A DNA stretch of 64,000 nucleotides from Pedobacter frigidisoli. Its GTDB lineage: Bacteria; Bacteroidota; Bacteroidia; Sphingobacteriales; Sphingobacteriaceae. Below the pieces are notes generated by a model. The model worked only from the letters and a program-made list of their open reading frames with translations. It was not told where the DNA came from and did not search any database. The stretch spans positions 124,001 through 188,000 of the forward strand of contig NZ_SJSN01000011.1 of assembly GCF_004331675.1 (NCBI RefSeq), read 5' to 3'. The translations under genes were made by a program, and so were the position numbers. This document shows, in pieces, positions 34,680-42,953 of the stretch. Positions within the stretch are counted from its first letter, which is position 1. Each line of letters opens with the position of its first letter.

Positions 34680-35984
34680 ATGATAGAAAATGCCTTAAAA
34701 CGATTGAAGATTACTGCATTAAATGAGATGCAGGAATCTTCAGTTAAAGCTGCAAAAGCAGATCGCGATGTTTTGTTGATTGCTCCAACTGGATCAGGAA
34801 AAACATTGGCCTTTTTACTACCCGTAATTTCCAATTTAAAACCCGATGTTAAAGGTGTTCAGACTTTAATTTTAGTTCCATCAAGAGAATTAGCCTTACA
34901 GATTGAACAAGTTTTTAAACAAATGGGCACACCATTTAAGGCAAATTGTTGCTATGGTGGCCATGCGGTAAGAATCGAGAAAAACAACCTTGCGCATCCA
35001 CCATCGGTTTTAATCGGAACCCCAGGAAGAATAGCTTATCATTTAGAGCGTCATAATTTTGATGAATCTTTTATTGAAACACTTGTTTTAGATGAGTTTG
35101 ATAAAGCTTTGGAATTCGGTTTTGAGGCGGATATGAGTTATGTCATTGGCTCTTTACTTTCATTAAAGCAAAGAATTCTTACATCGGCGACCAAAATGGA
35201 AGAAATTCCAGCCTTTGTAAAACTGAATAAACCCGCTGAGGTAGATTTTTCTAGAAACATTGAAATTAAGCCCGATCTAAAGCTTAAAAAAGTGATGGCT
35301 CCTGCAGCCGATAAATTGGAGGTTTTATTTAAGTTGCTAAGTAAAATTGGCAGTAAGAATACCTTGGTTTTTTGTAATCATCGCGAAACTGTAGATCGAA
35401 TTAGTGATCTTTTATTCGAACATGGTTTAGGTCACGATGTTTTTCATGGCGGTATGGAACAGTTCGATCGGGAGAAAGCGCTCTTGAAATTTAGAAATGG
35501 AAGCCATAAAATTTTGGTTACTACCGATTTAGCTGCTCGCGGATTGGATATTCCAGAGGTTGAATACATCGTTCATTATCAACTTCCATACACAGAAGAT
35601 GCCTACATTCACCGCAATGGCAGAACAGCCAGAATGAATGCAAAAGGAACCGCGTATGCCATTTTAACTCCTGAAGAAAATTATAAATACTTGCCAGAAA
35701 ATATTGAGGAAGAAATTTTATCGGATAAATATAAGCTGCCCGAAGCAAGTGATTGGGTAACTTTATACCTGGCGCATGGTAAAAAAGATAAAATTAATAA
35801 GATTGATATTGTTGGTCTATTTTTGCAAAAAGGTGGCTTACTTAAAGATGATTTAGGCTTAATTGAAGTTAAAGATACCACAAGTTACATCGCTGTTAAA
35901 CGCAATAAGGTAGATAAGCTACTCAAAATTTTAAGCGGTGAAAAAATTAAAGGAAAAAAATTAAAGTTAGAAATAGCGAGTTAG
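34680..35984 (+). CDS. DEAD-box family RNA helicase (DEFD variant)
   Basis: 434 residues, ATP-dependent RNA unwinding. Motif I is APTGSGKT, Ia VPSRELALQ, Ib GTPGR, motif III SAT, and the C-terminal RecA domain has TTDLAARGLDIPEVEYIVHY and HRNGRTARM. Motif II reads DEFD instead of DEAD, and motif VI HRNGRTAR instead of HRIGRTGR. These are conservative variants also found in the CshA/RhlE-like set, and the core Asp-Glu and arginine fingers remain. A short basic C-terminal extension (KIKGKKLKLEIAS) may help RNA binding. It is single-gene with its own promoter. Confidence 0.92.
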   Translation: MIENALKRLKITALNEMQESSVKAAKADRDVLLIAPTGSGKTLAFLLPVISNLKPDVKGVQTLILVPSRELALQIEQVFKQMGTPFKANCCYGGHAVRIEKNNLAHPPSVLIGTPGRIAYHLERHNFDESFIETLVLDEFDKALEFGFEADMSYVIGSLLSLKQRILTSATKMEEIPAFVKLNKPAEVDFSRNIEIKPDLKLKKVMAPAADKLEVLFKLLSKIGSKNTLVFCNHRETVDRISDLLFEHGLGHDVFHGGMEQFDREKALLKFRNGSHKILVTTDLAARGLDIPEVEYIVHYQLPYTEDAYIHRNGRTARMNAKGTAYAILTPEENYKYLPENIEEEILSDKYKLPEASDWVTLYLAHGKKDKINKIDIVGLFLQKGGLLKDDLGLIEVKDTTSYIAVKRNKVDKLLKILSGEKIKGKKLKLEIAS

Positions 35985-36073
35985 TTTGGCGTTTGTCGTT
36001 TGGAAAATACGGAGTTAAAGGTAGGCTGAAAACCTTACTTTTACGCATCAATAAATCAAATCAATAATAAAAT

Positions 36074-36304
36074 ATGAGTAATAACGATATCTTAAAAAAG
36101 CTGAGAGTTGCCTTGTCACTAAGAACAGAAGATTTTATCACCATTTGCGATTTAGTTGGATTTAAGGTTACAAAAGCAGAATTGGGCGATATTTTTAGAA
36201 ATGAAGACCATGAAAATTTTAAACCTTGTGGAGATCAGATTCTTCGCAATTTCTTGAATGGTTTAGTTATTTATAAAAGAGGTCCGAGGGATGAGAAAAA
36301 ATAA
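36074..36304 (+). CDS. DUF1456 family protein, single-repeat form
   Basis: 76 residues. NNDILKKLRVALSLRTEDFI, followed by FKVTKAELGDIFR and an LRNFLNGLVIYKRG end, matches one DUF1456 repeat. E. coli YehS and relatives carry two repeats in about 150 residues, so this is a half-length member; its clean ATG and stop suggest that is its natural size and not a truncation. The function is unknown. It lies 28 nt upstream of the SGNH hydrolase gene and may be cotranscribed with it. Confidence 0.8.
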   Translation: MSNNDILKKLRVALSLRTEDFITICDLVGFKVTKAELGDIFRNEDHENFKPCGDQILRNFLNGLVIYKRGPRDEKK

Positions 36305-36331
36305 TTCTTGAAAAATTTAAGCCATTCCTAA

Positions 36332-37051
36332 ATGAAATTTAAGCTAATTCTATTATTCATTTTTATTTCAGCGGGCAGCCTTTTTGCTCAGCAACCTGAT
36401 CCAGCTAAGAAAGAAAACTTTGCTGATGATTGGGCAGCTTTAACTAAGTATAAAAAAGAAAACGAGTTGTTAGGTTTGCCTAAAAGAGGAGAAAAAAGGA
36501 TTGTTTTCTTAGGTAGTTCGATATTTGAATTTTGGAAACAAAAAGATCCAGATTTCTTTAAAGATAGACCCTATATCGATAGGGGAATAAGTGGACAGAT
36601 TTCGCCACAGCTGCTTATTCGTTTCAGACAAGATGTGATTAACCTTAAGCCGAAAGTGGTCATTATCCTTGCGGGAAGTAACGATATATCTGGAAACACA
36701 GGCCATGTTACTATCGAGAAAATCATGGATAATATAAAATCAATGGCTGAATTGGCCAGACTACACCACATTAAGGTTATCCTTTGTAAATATCTCCCGA
36801 TTAATAAATATCCTTGGGTAGAAATCGTTGATCCTGCTGAAAAGATCATCGCTTTAAACAACGAGATCGAAGCTTATGCCAAGCAAAGAAACTTCACCAT
36901 TCTCGATTATTGGACACCCTTGGTTGATGATGCCAAAGGCCAACGGAAAGATTTAACGGTAGATGGTGTTCATCCCAACCTCGCAGGCTACAAAATAATG
37001 GAAGTGGTTACCGAAATGGCTATTAAAAAATCTTTAAGAAACGCCCATTAA
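36332..37051 (+). CDS. Secreted SGNH/GDSL-type hydrolase
   Basis: 239 residues with a signal peptide (cleaved after LFA, about residue 19). The SGNH blocks are visible: block I FLGSSIFEFW (nucleophile Ser in GSSI in place of GDS), block II Gly in RGISGQ, block III LAGSNDISGN with the oxyanion Asn, and block V VDGVHPNLAGY with the catalytic Asp and His. These are esterases or acetylhydrolases, often removing acetyl groups from glycans or platelet-activating-factor-like lipids; the substrate is not determinable here. Confidence 0.88.
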   Translation: MKFKLILLFIFISAGSLFAQQPDPAKKENFADDWAALTKYKKENELLGLPKRGEKRIVFLGSSIFEFWKQKDPDFFKDRPYIDRGISGQISPQLLIRFRQDVINLKPKVVIILAGSNDISGNTGHVTIEKIMDNIKSMAELARLHHIKVILCKYLPINKYPWVEIVDPAEKIIALNNEIEAYAKQRNFTILDYWTPLVDDAKGQRKDLTVDGVHPNLAGYKIMEVVTEMAIKKSLRNAH

Positions 37052-37099
37052 TCATTCTCAAACCCCTCTACAGAGAAAGCATATCTTATGTAAAATAAA

Positions 37100-37119
37100 C
37101 TTTCAGTAATATTTGAAAG
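37100..37119 (+). promoter_or_regulatory. Operator-like palindrome, copy 1 (CTTTCA-N8-TGAAAG)
   Basis: Perfect 6-bp inverted repeat with an 8-nt spacer, directly followed by TTTAATAAT. An identical arrangement occurs at 37231-37250. It lies 28 nt before a GTG that opens only a 17-codon frame, so its own target gene may have been lost. Confidence 0.5.
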
Positions 37120-37147
37120 TTTAATAATAATTATTTATTTTTACATC

Positions 37148-37201
37148 GTGAAACAAGAGAAAGAAAGACCTAAAGCTTTTGACAAGTACTGTATATTTTA
37201 A
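37148..37201 (+). CDS. 17-codon micro-ORF or gene remnant behind operator copy 1
   Basis: GTG-started frame encoding VKQEKERPKAFDKYCIF then TAA. It stands at the same position relative to operator copy 1 as the next gene's ATG does to copy 2. It could be a tiny peptide, a remnant left after deletion of a third paralogue, or chance. There is no homology I recognise. Confidence 0.2.
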   Translation: MKQEKERPKAFDKYCIF

Positions 37202-37230
37202 AAAATAGGCTTAAAAAAATTTGGTTAATT

Positions 37231-37250
37231 CTTTCATTGATTTCTGAAAG
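37231..37250 (+). promoter_or_regulatory. Operator-like palindrome, copy 2 (CTTTCA-N8-TGAAAG)
   Basis: Same perfect dyad as at 37100, followed by TTTAATAATT, and 23 nt before the ATG at 37274. The spacing (20-bp site, dyad symmetric) suits a dimeric repressor or activator. The regulator is not in the window as far as I can tell. Confidence 0.55.
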
Positions 37251-37273
37251 TTTAATAATTTAATTATTTCACC

Positions 37274-37621
37274 ATGAATTATAATTTACTCGGATATGGA
37301 ATTTTCATCGCCATCATTGTATTCATTATCGTGGTTGTTGGAAAGATTTGTTATCGGAACGGCAATATATTCGTTGCCGAACTTATTCCTGGTCATTTAG
37401 ACTTGTGCCAACAGATTAACAAGTCCCTCTTAGTCTCTTATTATTTGGTGAACATTGGCTATTGTGCAATGACATTGGTAGGGTGGGACAGGATCAATTC
37501 TCCATTACAACTTATTGAAGTGATGGCGTTAAAAGTTGCGACGATCGTTTGTATTTTATCAGTACTTCACTTCTTGAATATTTACCTATTAACGAGTACC
37601 ATTCATAAATTAATAAAATAA
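37274..37621 (+). CDS. Small membrane protein, paralogue 1 of a tandem pair
   Basis: 115 residues with three hydrophobic segments (about 5-25, 52-72, 84-108). Between the first two lies a polar stretch GNIFVAELIPGHLDLCQQIN. It aligns with the next gene over its length: GY start, K....N..I, I.G, NK, YYLVNIG, LIEVMALK, and a final FLNIY. I recognise no named family. It stands behind operator copy 2 and 18 nt before its paralogue, so the two are probably one transcript. Confidence 0.65.
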   Translation: MNYNLLGYGIFIAIIVFIIVVVGKICYRNGNIFVAELIPGHLDLCQQINKSLLVSYYLVNIGYCAMTLVGWDRINSPLQLIEVMALKVATIVCILSVLHFLNIYLLTSTIHKLIK

Positions 37622-37639
37622 AATCTAAAACCTTTAATC

Positions 37640-38035
37640 ATGGAAACTACAAAAATTTTAATCGGTTATGCTGTGTATTTACCTGTTGCACTTTTTTTAA
37701 CGCTATATGTCTCAAAAACGTTGTTTAAAAATAGCAAGATTTACATGCTCGATATTTTTAAGGGAAGAGAAGAAATTGCAAATGCCACGAATAAACTTTT
37801 CGAAACGGGATTTTATTTGTTGAATATAGGTTTTGCGCTTTTGATTATGAAGATCTCAATTTATACGGATAGTTATCAAAATCTAATTGAGGCATTAGGT
37901 TCTAAAATAGGTGGATTCTCTATTTATCTAGGCATAATGTTGTTCTTGAATTTATACTTTTTCTTTAGGGGAAAGAGAAAAGCAAAGGAGAGTCAAACAC
38001 CGGCCATAGATATCGAGCCAGCTTATAAAAGTTAA
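37640..38035 (+). CDS. Small membrane protein, paralogue 2 of a tandem pair
   Basis: 131 residues with three hydrophobic segments (about 7-27, 56-72, 88-110) and a hydrophilic C-terminal tail (RGKRKAKESQTPAIDIEPAY) absent from its paralogue. Shared positions include GYAVYL, FKNSKIYMLDIFKGREEI, TNKL, FYLLNIG, LIEALGSK and FLNLYFF. The pair probably arose by gene duplication and may form a hetero-oligomer in the inner membrane. The function is unknown. It ends just before a strong bidirectional terminator. Confidence 0.65.
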   Translation: METTKILIGYAVYLPVALFLTLYVSKTLFKNSKIYMLDIFKGREEIANATNKLFETGFYLLNIGFALLIMKISIYTDSYQNLIEALGSKIGGFSIYLGIMLFLNLYFFFRGKRKAKESQTPAIDIEPAYKS

Positions 38036-38060
38036 TTATTGCTGAGAAATGCACGTAAAT

Positions 38061-38092
38061 AATAAAGTCCCGATTTTCATCGGGACTTTATT
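38061..38092. terminator. Bidirectional terminator between the small membrane genes and ettA
   Basis: Perfect 14-bp stem AATAAAGTCCCGAT / ATCGGGACTTTATT with a TTTC loop and A/T runs on both sides. It serves the plus-strand pair and the minus-strand ettA, which converge here. Confidence 0.9.
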
Positions 38093-38095
38093 ATT

Positions 38096-39775
38096 TTAAT
38101 CTAGTTTTTTGTATCTAATTCGTTTTGGCATAACATCACCCAAACGTTTCTTGCGATTTTCCTCATAATCAGAATAATTACCTTCAAAGAAATACACTTC
38201 TGAATTTCCCTCGAAAGCCAAAATGTGTGTACAAATTCTATCTAAGAACCATCTATCGTGACTAATTACCACAGCACAACCTCCAAAGTTTTCTAAGGCC
38301 TCTTCCAGTGCACGTAAAGTATTTACGTCAATATCGTTGGTTGGCTCATCAAGTAATAGCACATTAGCTCCTTTTTTCAAGGTTATAGCCAAGTGAACTC
38401 GATTACGTTCTCCGCCAGATAATATACCAACTTTTTTCTGTTGATCGCCTCCATTAAAGTTGAATTTAGAAACATAAGCACGACCGTTTACCGCTTTTGT
38501 ACCTAATTGAATATTGTCTAATCCATCGGTAATGTTTTCGTAAACGGTTTTATCAGAGTCTAAATCATTGTGCATTTGATCTACATAACCCAATTCTACA
38601 GTTTCCCCAACACGGAAAGTTCCAGCATCAGCTTCTTCTTGTCCAGTAATTAAACGGAACAGAGTTGTTTTACCAGCACCATTCGGGCCGATAATTCCAA
38701 CAATGCCCGCTGGTGGAAGTGAAAAATTTAAGTTATCAAACAAGACCTTGTCACCATAAGACTTGGTCACATTTGTAGCTTCTATAACCACATTACCTAA
38801 ACGAGGACCTGCAGGAATGAAAAGTTCTAACTTATCTTCTCTTTCTCTACCATCTTCTGATGCCAATTTATCGTAATTTGCCAAACGGGCCTTTGATTTG
38901 GCATGGCGGGCTTTCGGTGCCATACGCACCCATTCCAACTCACGCTCTAAAGTTTTCTGACGTTTGCTTTCTGTTTTTTCCTCTTGAGATAAACGTTTCG
39001 CTTTTTGCTCTAACCAACTGCTATAATTTCCTTTCCAAGGAATGCCCTCACCACGATCTAATTCTAAAATCCATCCAGCAACATTATCCAAGAAATACCT
39101 ATCGTGGGTTACTGCAATCACAGTACCTTCGTAATTTTTCAAGAATTGTTCTAGCCAGTCGATACTTTCCGCATCCAAGTGATTGGTAGGCTCATCCAAT
39201 AATAGTACATCGGGATGTTGCAGCAGTAAACGGCACATAGCCACGCGGCGGCGTTCACCACCAGAAAGTACACCGATTTTAGTTTCAGGATCAGGGCAAC
39301 GTAGAGCATCCATCGCTCTTTCGAGTTTTGAATCCAATTCCCAAGCACCTAAAGCGTCAATTTTATCTTGAAGAATACCTTGCTTAGCCATCAATTTATC
39401 CATGGCATCTGCATCTGAGTAGTTTTCCTCTAAGCCAAAAGCTTCGTTAACTTCTTCGTATTCCTTTAAAATAGCGGTTACTTCGGCAACACCTTCCTCA
39501 ACCACTTCACGAACTGTTTTTTCAGGATCGAGAATGGGCTCTTGCGCTAAATATCCAACAGAAAAACCTGGTGAAAAAACAACCTCACCTTGGTAGGCTT
39601 TGTCTAAACCAGCAATGATTTTAAGTAGGGAAGATTTACCAGAACCATTTAAACCGATCACCCCGATTTTTGCTCCGTAAAAGAATGAAAGGTAAATATT
39701 TTTTAAAACCTGTTTTTGTGGAGGGTAAATTTTATTTACACCTGCCATTGAAAAAATGATTTTCTCGTCTGCCAT
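38096..39775 (-). CDS. ettA: ABC-F translation factor EttA (energy-dependent translational throttle)
   Basis: 559 residues, cytoplasmic ribosome-binding ATPase with two ABC domains and no membrane part. Walker A is GLNGSGKSS (first) and GPNGAGKTT (second); signatures are LSGGERRRVAMC and LSGGERNRVHLA; Walker B LLLDEPTNHLD and LLLDEPTNDID. The inter-domain linker has ELDRGEGIPWKGNYSSWLEQ, and the arm is the short type seen in EttA. EttA gates the first elongation steps according to ADP/ATP ratio. The length and the C-terminal end at KRIRYKKLD are typical. It starts at ATG and is monocistronic. Confidence 0.95.
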   Translation of the reverse strand: MADEKIIFSMAGVNKIYPPQKQVLKNIYLSFFYGAKIGVIGLNGSGKSSLLKIIAGLDKAYQGEVVFSPGFSVGYLAQEPILDPEKTVREVVEEGVAEVTAILKEYEEVNEAFGLEENYSDADAMDKLMAKQGILQDKIDALGAWELDSKLERAMDALRCPDPETKIGVLSGGERRRVAMCRLLLQHPDVLLLDEPTNHLDAESIDWLEQFLKNYEGTVIAVTHDRYFLDNVAGWILELDRGEGIPWKGNYSSWLEQKAKRLSQEEKTESKRQKTLERELEWVRMAPKARHAKSKARLANYDKLASEDGREREDKLELFIPAGPRLGNVVIEATNVTKSYGDKVLFDNLNFSLPPAGIVGIIGPNGAGKTTLFRLITGQEEADAGTFRVGETVELGYVDQMHNDLDSDKTVYENITDGLDNIQLGTKAVNGRAYVSKFNFNGGDQQKKVGILSGGERNRVHLAITLKKGANVLLLDEPTNDIDVNTLRALEEALENFGGCAVVISHDRWFLDRICTHILAFEGNSEVYFFEGNYSDYEENRKKRLGDVMPKRIRYKKLD

Positions 39776-40184
39776 TATAAAAATTTTGTTTCTGCAAAGA
39801 TGCTTAAAATGCGATGAAAAGTGAATGGTTTTTTAAAAAATGGAAATTAAAGAATATAATTTTTAATCAATTATGGATTTAAAGAAGTTCCATTTAAAAA
39901 CAAATTAGTATAGCGATCATTCATTTTAAATATTATTTTTTTAAGTGAGTGATAGGATTTTATTCAATCTGATGTGATCATTTATGATGTAAAGTAATTT
40001 AAAAAGATATAAATATTGAATTATTAACATTTTTTAATCTCTAGGATTATATTTTTCAATTGATAGGAATTTAAATGATTATTTCAGGCTTTTGAATTAA
40101 ATATCTTGGCATTACATAAAAGGAAAAAGATTAATCCACTGATTCCGAATTGTTGGAGATTTCAGATCATCCTGATAACGCTTA
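39776..40184. other. AT-rich divergent intergenic region
   Basis: About 410 bases between the starts of ettA and the nitroreductase-like gene. Very AT-rich, no open frame of note, no repeat and no hairpin with a T-run. Promoters for both genes must lie here, but I could not place a good TAnnTTTG box. Confidence 0.5.
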
Positions 40185-41294
40185 ATGCAGATGCTTACGA
40201 AGAACAGAAGAGATTTTTTAAAAATGGGCTTTAAACTAACAACGTTACTTGTTTTTAATCCATTTAATAAATTATTTAAAATAAAAGATCCTAAATGGCC
40301 AACTTGGGAATCACTGATCGATTATGCCAGATGGTGCCCTAACATTCATAATTTGCAGCCGCATAGAATAAAAATCATTTCAGAAACAGAAGCCTATTTA
40401 TACTATGATCCGGCTAGGTTGTTGCCAATAGGCGATCCTCGTTGTGTTTTCGTAACGGTAGCGATGGGTATTTTTATCGAACACCTTTCCATCGCAGCTG
40501 CAGTTCATCGTGTTAAAGTAGAACTGGTCGAAGTATATAAGCCAATCACTACGCAAGCTACATCTTATACCCGTTTTGCAAGATTAAAACTTGTAGAATC
40601 ATCTGAGAAAGAGGAGTTAAACAGTGCATTAATTTTAGAAAGGAGAACCTCTAGATCACAATACGATGGTTTGCCGCTTAAAGAAGCTGTTCTGTCTAAA
40701 CTTAAAAGTCAATCTCAAAAATTTGATCACGATTTCTTTTATTCAAATGATAAGGAAATGATTGATTTTACAGTCAAGCTTAATCAGCAAACATTATTTG
40801 AAGACCTTTCATCCACATCGAATAGAAAAGAGCTTGATCATTTATTTCGATATACTAAGCAAGAGGCAGCTACAAGGAGAGATGGCCTTTGGGCAAGGTG
40901 CATGGGCTTTCCAGGACTGCTTATGAAATCAGTTTTTCGTCATCCTGAAAGATGGAGCGAGGGGATTAAGAAAACTATGCTAACCGATTATTACAGGGCA
41001 TCATTTAAGGGAACAGCCACAGTTTGCTGGTTAAGTGGCCATTTCGATAATACCAATGATTGGCTACGAGCAGGACAAATGTTAGCCAGAAACTGGTTAT
41101 TAATTACTAAGGAAAAAGCTTACATCCAGCCATTTGGTTCATTAATTACGAATGCCTCAGCATACGAACAGATTACTAAAAAATTGAATCAAACAAAGGA
41201 GCAAAAAAAGATTTGGATGATATTTAGAGCAGGATATAGTAAGGAGCCAGCTAGAAGTTTTCGTTTAAATACCAACGAAATAATTATTAGATAA
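40185..41294 (+). CDS. Tat-exported nitroreductase-like protein (Acg-type)
   Basis: 369 residues. The N-terminus NRRDFLKMGFKLTTLLVF is a twin-arginine export signal, implying a folded, cofactor-bearing protein moved to the periplasm. The body resembles the Acg-like branch of the nitroreductase (FMN) family: LIDYARWCPNIHNLQPHRIK, YDPARLLPIGDPRC, LILERRTSRSQYDGL, and a C-terminal GTATVCWLSG. Such proteins bind flavin but may lack typical reductase activity. It is followed after 5 nt by an AMP-forming ligase gene, so the two are surely coupled. Start ATG 40185; a second ATG at 40191 is also possible. Confidence 0.75.
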   Translation: MQMLTKNRRDFLKMGFKLTTLLVFNPFNKLFKIKDPKWPTWESLIDYARWCPNIHNLQPHRIKIISETEAYLYYDPARLLPIGDPRCVFVTVAMGIFIEHLSIAAAVHRVKVELVEVYKPITTQATSYTRFARLKLVESSEKEELNSALILERRTSRSQYDGLPLKEAVLSKLKSQSQKFDHDFFYSNDKEMIDFTVKLNQQTLFEDLSSTSNRKELDHLFRYTKQEAATRRDGLWARCMGFPGLLMKSVFRHPERWSEGIKKTMLTDYYRASFKGTATVCWLSGHFDNTNDWLRAGQMLARNWLLITKEKAYIQPFGSLITNASAYEQITKKLNQTKEQKKIWMIFRAGYSKEPARSFRLNTNEIIIR

Positions 41295-41299
41295 AAACG

Positions 41300-42802
41300 A
41301 TGAAACATCTTTTTCTATTGCTTTACACTTGGCTTGTCGAGCGTTGCATTGCGTTATTTACTTTGTCGAATCTCCTCCATAAACTATTATATATTAAGGG
41401 TTTTAATCGTGTTAGGAACTTTAATGCTGTTGCCAAGTCCTATACCGAATTTGTAAAAGCCAAGAGAACAGTTCCTGCTTATCGCGATTTTTTGAAAGTT
41501 AATAATTTTAATGGTCCTACTTTTAAAGGCATGACCCCAAATCTTGATGAAATACCCGTAACTGATAAAGAAAATTACGTTAAGAAATATAAACTAGATC
41601 AGAGATGTGTTAATGGGAGCATTTCTAATTCAGGTGTAATTATAGATGAATCATCAGGGAGTAGTGGTACAGCTAACAATTGGGCAAGAGGAAAAAAAGA
41701 GCGAGATACAAATGCTCGAATGATAAAATTCGGCTTGCAAAATTTGTTCGGCAGTGATCCTGTTTTTCTCCTAAATGCCTTTGCGCTTGGTGCCTGGGCA
41801 ACAGGAACTAACATTACCATAAGTTGTGTAAAATTTGCCAAAATAAAATCTATTGGGCCAGATAAAATTAAGATAGAGAACACCTTGAAGTATTTTGGAA
41901 ATGAACATAAATACATCATTATGGGCTATCCTCCATTTTTAAAATCCTTGGTTGATGATGTGAAAATTAATTGGAAGGACTTTGATATCTCTTTCATATT
42001 TGGAGGTGAACCTATGGCAGAAGAAATGCGGGATTATTTATTATCCAAAGGAATTAAAAAGGTTTACAGTTCCTTAGGAGCATCGGATATTGAACTTAAT
42101 ATGGCTACTGAAAATGATTTCACCATTAATTTAAGGCGGTTGCTACGCTCAAATGAATCGTTAAGAGATAAAATTTTAAAGTACAAAGGTGCTTTGCCAA
42201 TGGTTTTTCAATATAATCCATCAGACTTTTTAATTGAGGTAAATGAAAATGGCGAACTTATTTTTACGGTTTGCAAAACAGGCTACATAGCGCCAAAAAT
42301 TAGGTATAACTTGCATGATAAAGGGCACGTTTTACAAATGCATCAATTACAGTCTATTTTAAAAGATTTTGGCATTGAAGCAGAAGAACTCATAAGTCCT
42401 CAAACCGATTTGCCTCTACTTTTTCATTACGGAAGAGCAGATATGACAGTTTCCTTTTATGGTTCCACTATCAGTCCTGTTGATATTCAAGAGGCTATTT
42501 ATGGTTTACCTCAACTGGTAGAAACCATCCATTCCTTTTATATAGAAACGCCTGAAGATGTGGATGGAAATAAGAATTTAGTAATAGCCTTTGAGATACA
42601 AGAAAATAAGGATCTGTTAGCTATTGATGTTGAGCAAATGCAGCCAATGTTTTTTGATAAGCTCGCTAGCATCAACCAAGATTTTAGAGAGGCAAAAAAA
42701 ATGTTGGCATCTTCTAAGCAAACGCAAATTGTTCTTTATGCATTTGGCCAAGGGCCATTTAAGGACGCTGATATTAGAATTAAGGCGAAATATATCAAAT
42801 AA
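41300..42802 (+). CDS. ANL-superfamily adenylate-forming ligase (PaaK/CapK-like)
   Basis: 500 residues. A hydrophobic N-terminus (about 1-28) suggests membrane association. The body matches phenylacetate-CoA ligase-like enzymes: the nucleotide loop IIDESSGSSGTANNWARG (about 112-129), SSLGASDIE as the acid-adenylate motif, and FHYGRADMTVSFYG with the hinge Asp before the C-terminal domain. These activate a carboxylic acid with ATP and pass it to CoA or another acceptor. There is no separate acyl carrier protein here. The partner is the nitroreductase-like gene 5 nt upstream. The substrate is unknown; a catabolic phenylacetate role is unlikely as no paa genes are present. Confidence 0.75.
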   Translation: MKHLFLLLYTWLVERCIALFTLSNLLHKLLYIKGFNRVRNFNAVAKSYTEFVKAKRTVPAYRDFLKVNNFNGPTFKGMTPNLDEIPVTDKENYVKKYKLDQRCVNGSISNSGVIIDESSGSSGTANNWARGKKERDTNARMIKFGLQNLFGSDPVFLLNAFALGAWATGTNITISCVKFAKIKSIGPDKIKIENTLKYFGNEHKYIIMGYPPFLKSLVDDVKINWKDFDISFIFGGEPMAEEMRDYLLSKGIKKVYSSLGASDIELNMATENDFTINLRRLLRSNESLRDKILKYKGALPMVFQYNPSDFLIEVNENGELIFTVCKTGYIAPKIRYNLHDKGHVLQMHQLQSILKDFGIEAEELISPQTDLPLLFHYGRADMTVSFYGSTISPVDIQEAIYGLPQLVETIHSFYIETPEDVDGNKNLVIAFEIQENKDLLAIDVEQMQPMFFDKLASINQDFREAKKMLASSKQTQIVLYAFGQGPFKDADIRIKAKYIK

Positions 42803-42902
42803 AAATTGAAGCTTACAATTATCTATTTCGACAAAGTGCTATTGTAAATGGAGACATATTATAACAACGCTTTCAAATTGCCAGTAACCTAGTACCACAA
42901 AA

Positions 42903-42931
42903 AAGGCCATAACAATTTAAGTTATGGCCTT
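42903..42931. terminator. Bidirectional terminator between the ligase and DUF4394 genes
   Basis: AAGGCCATAAC / GTTATGGCCTT stem with a 7-nt loop, A-run on the left and T-rich right side. It separates the plus-strand ligase gene from the minus-strand DUF4394 gene, whose stops face each other. Confidence 0.8.
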
Positions 42932-42953
42932 AATGATTATGGTGCTTTTAAGC

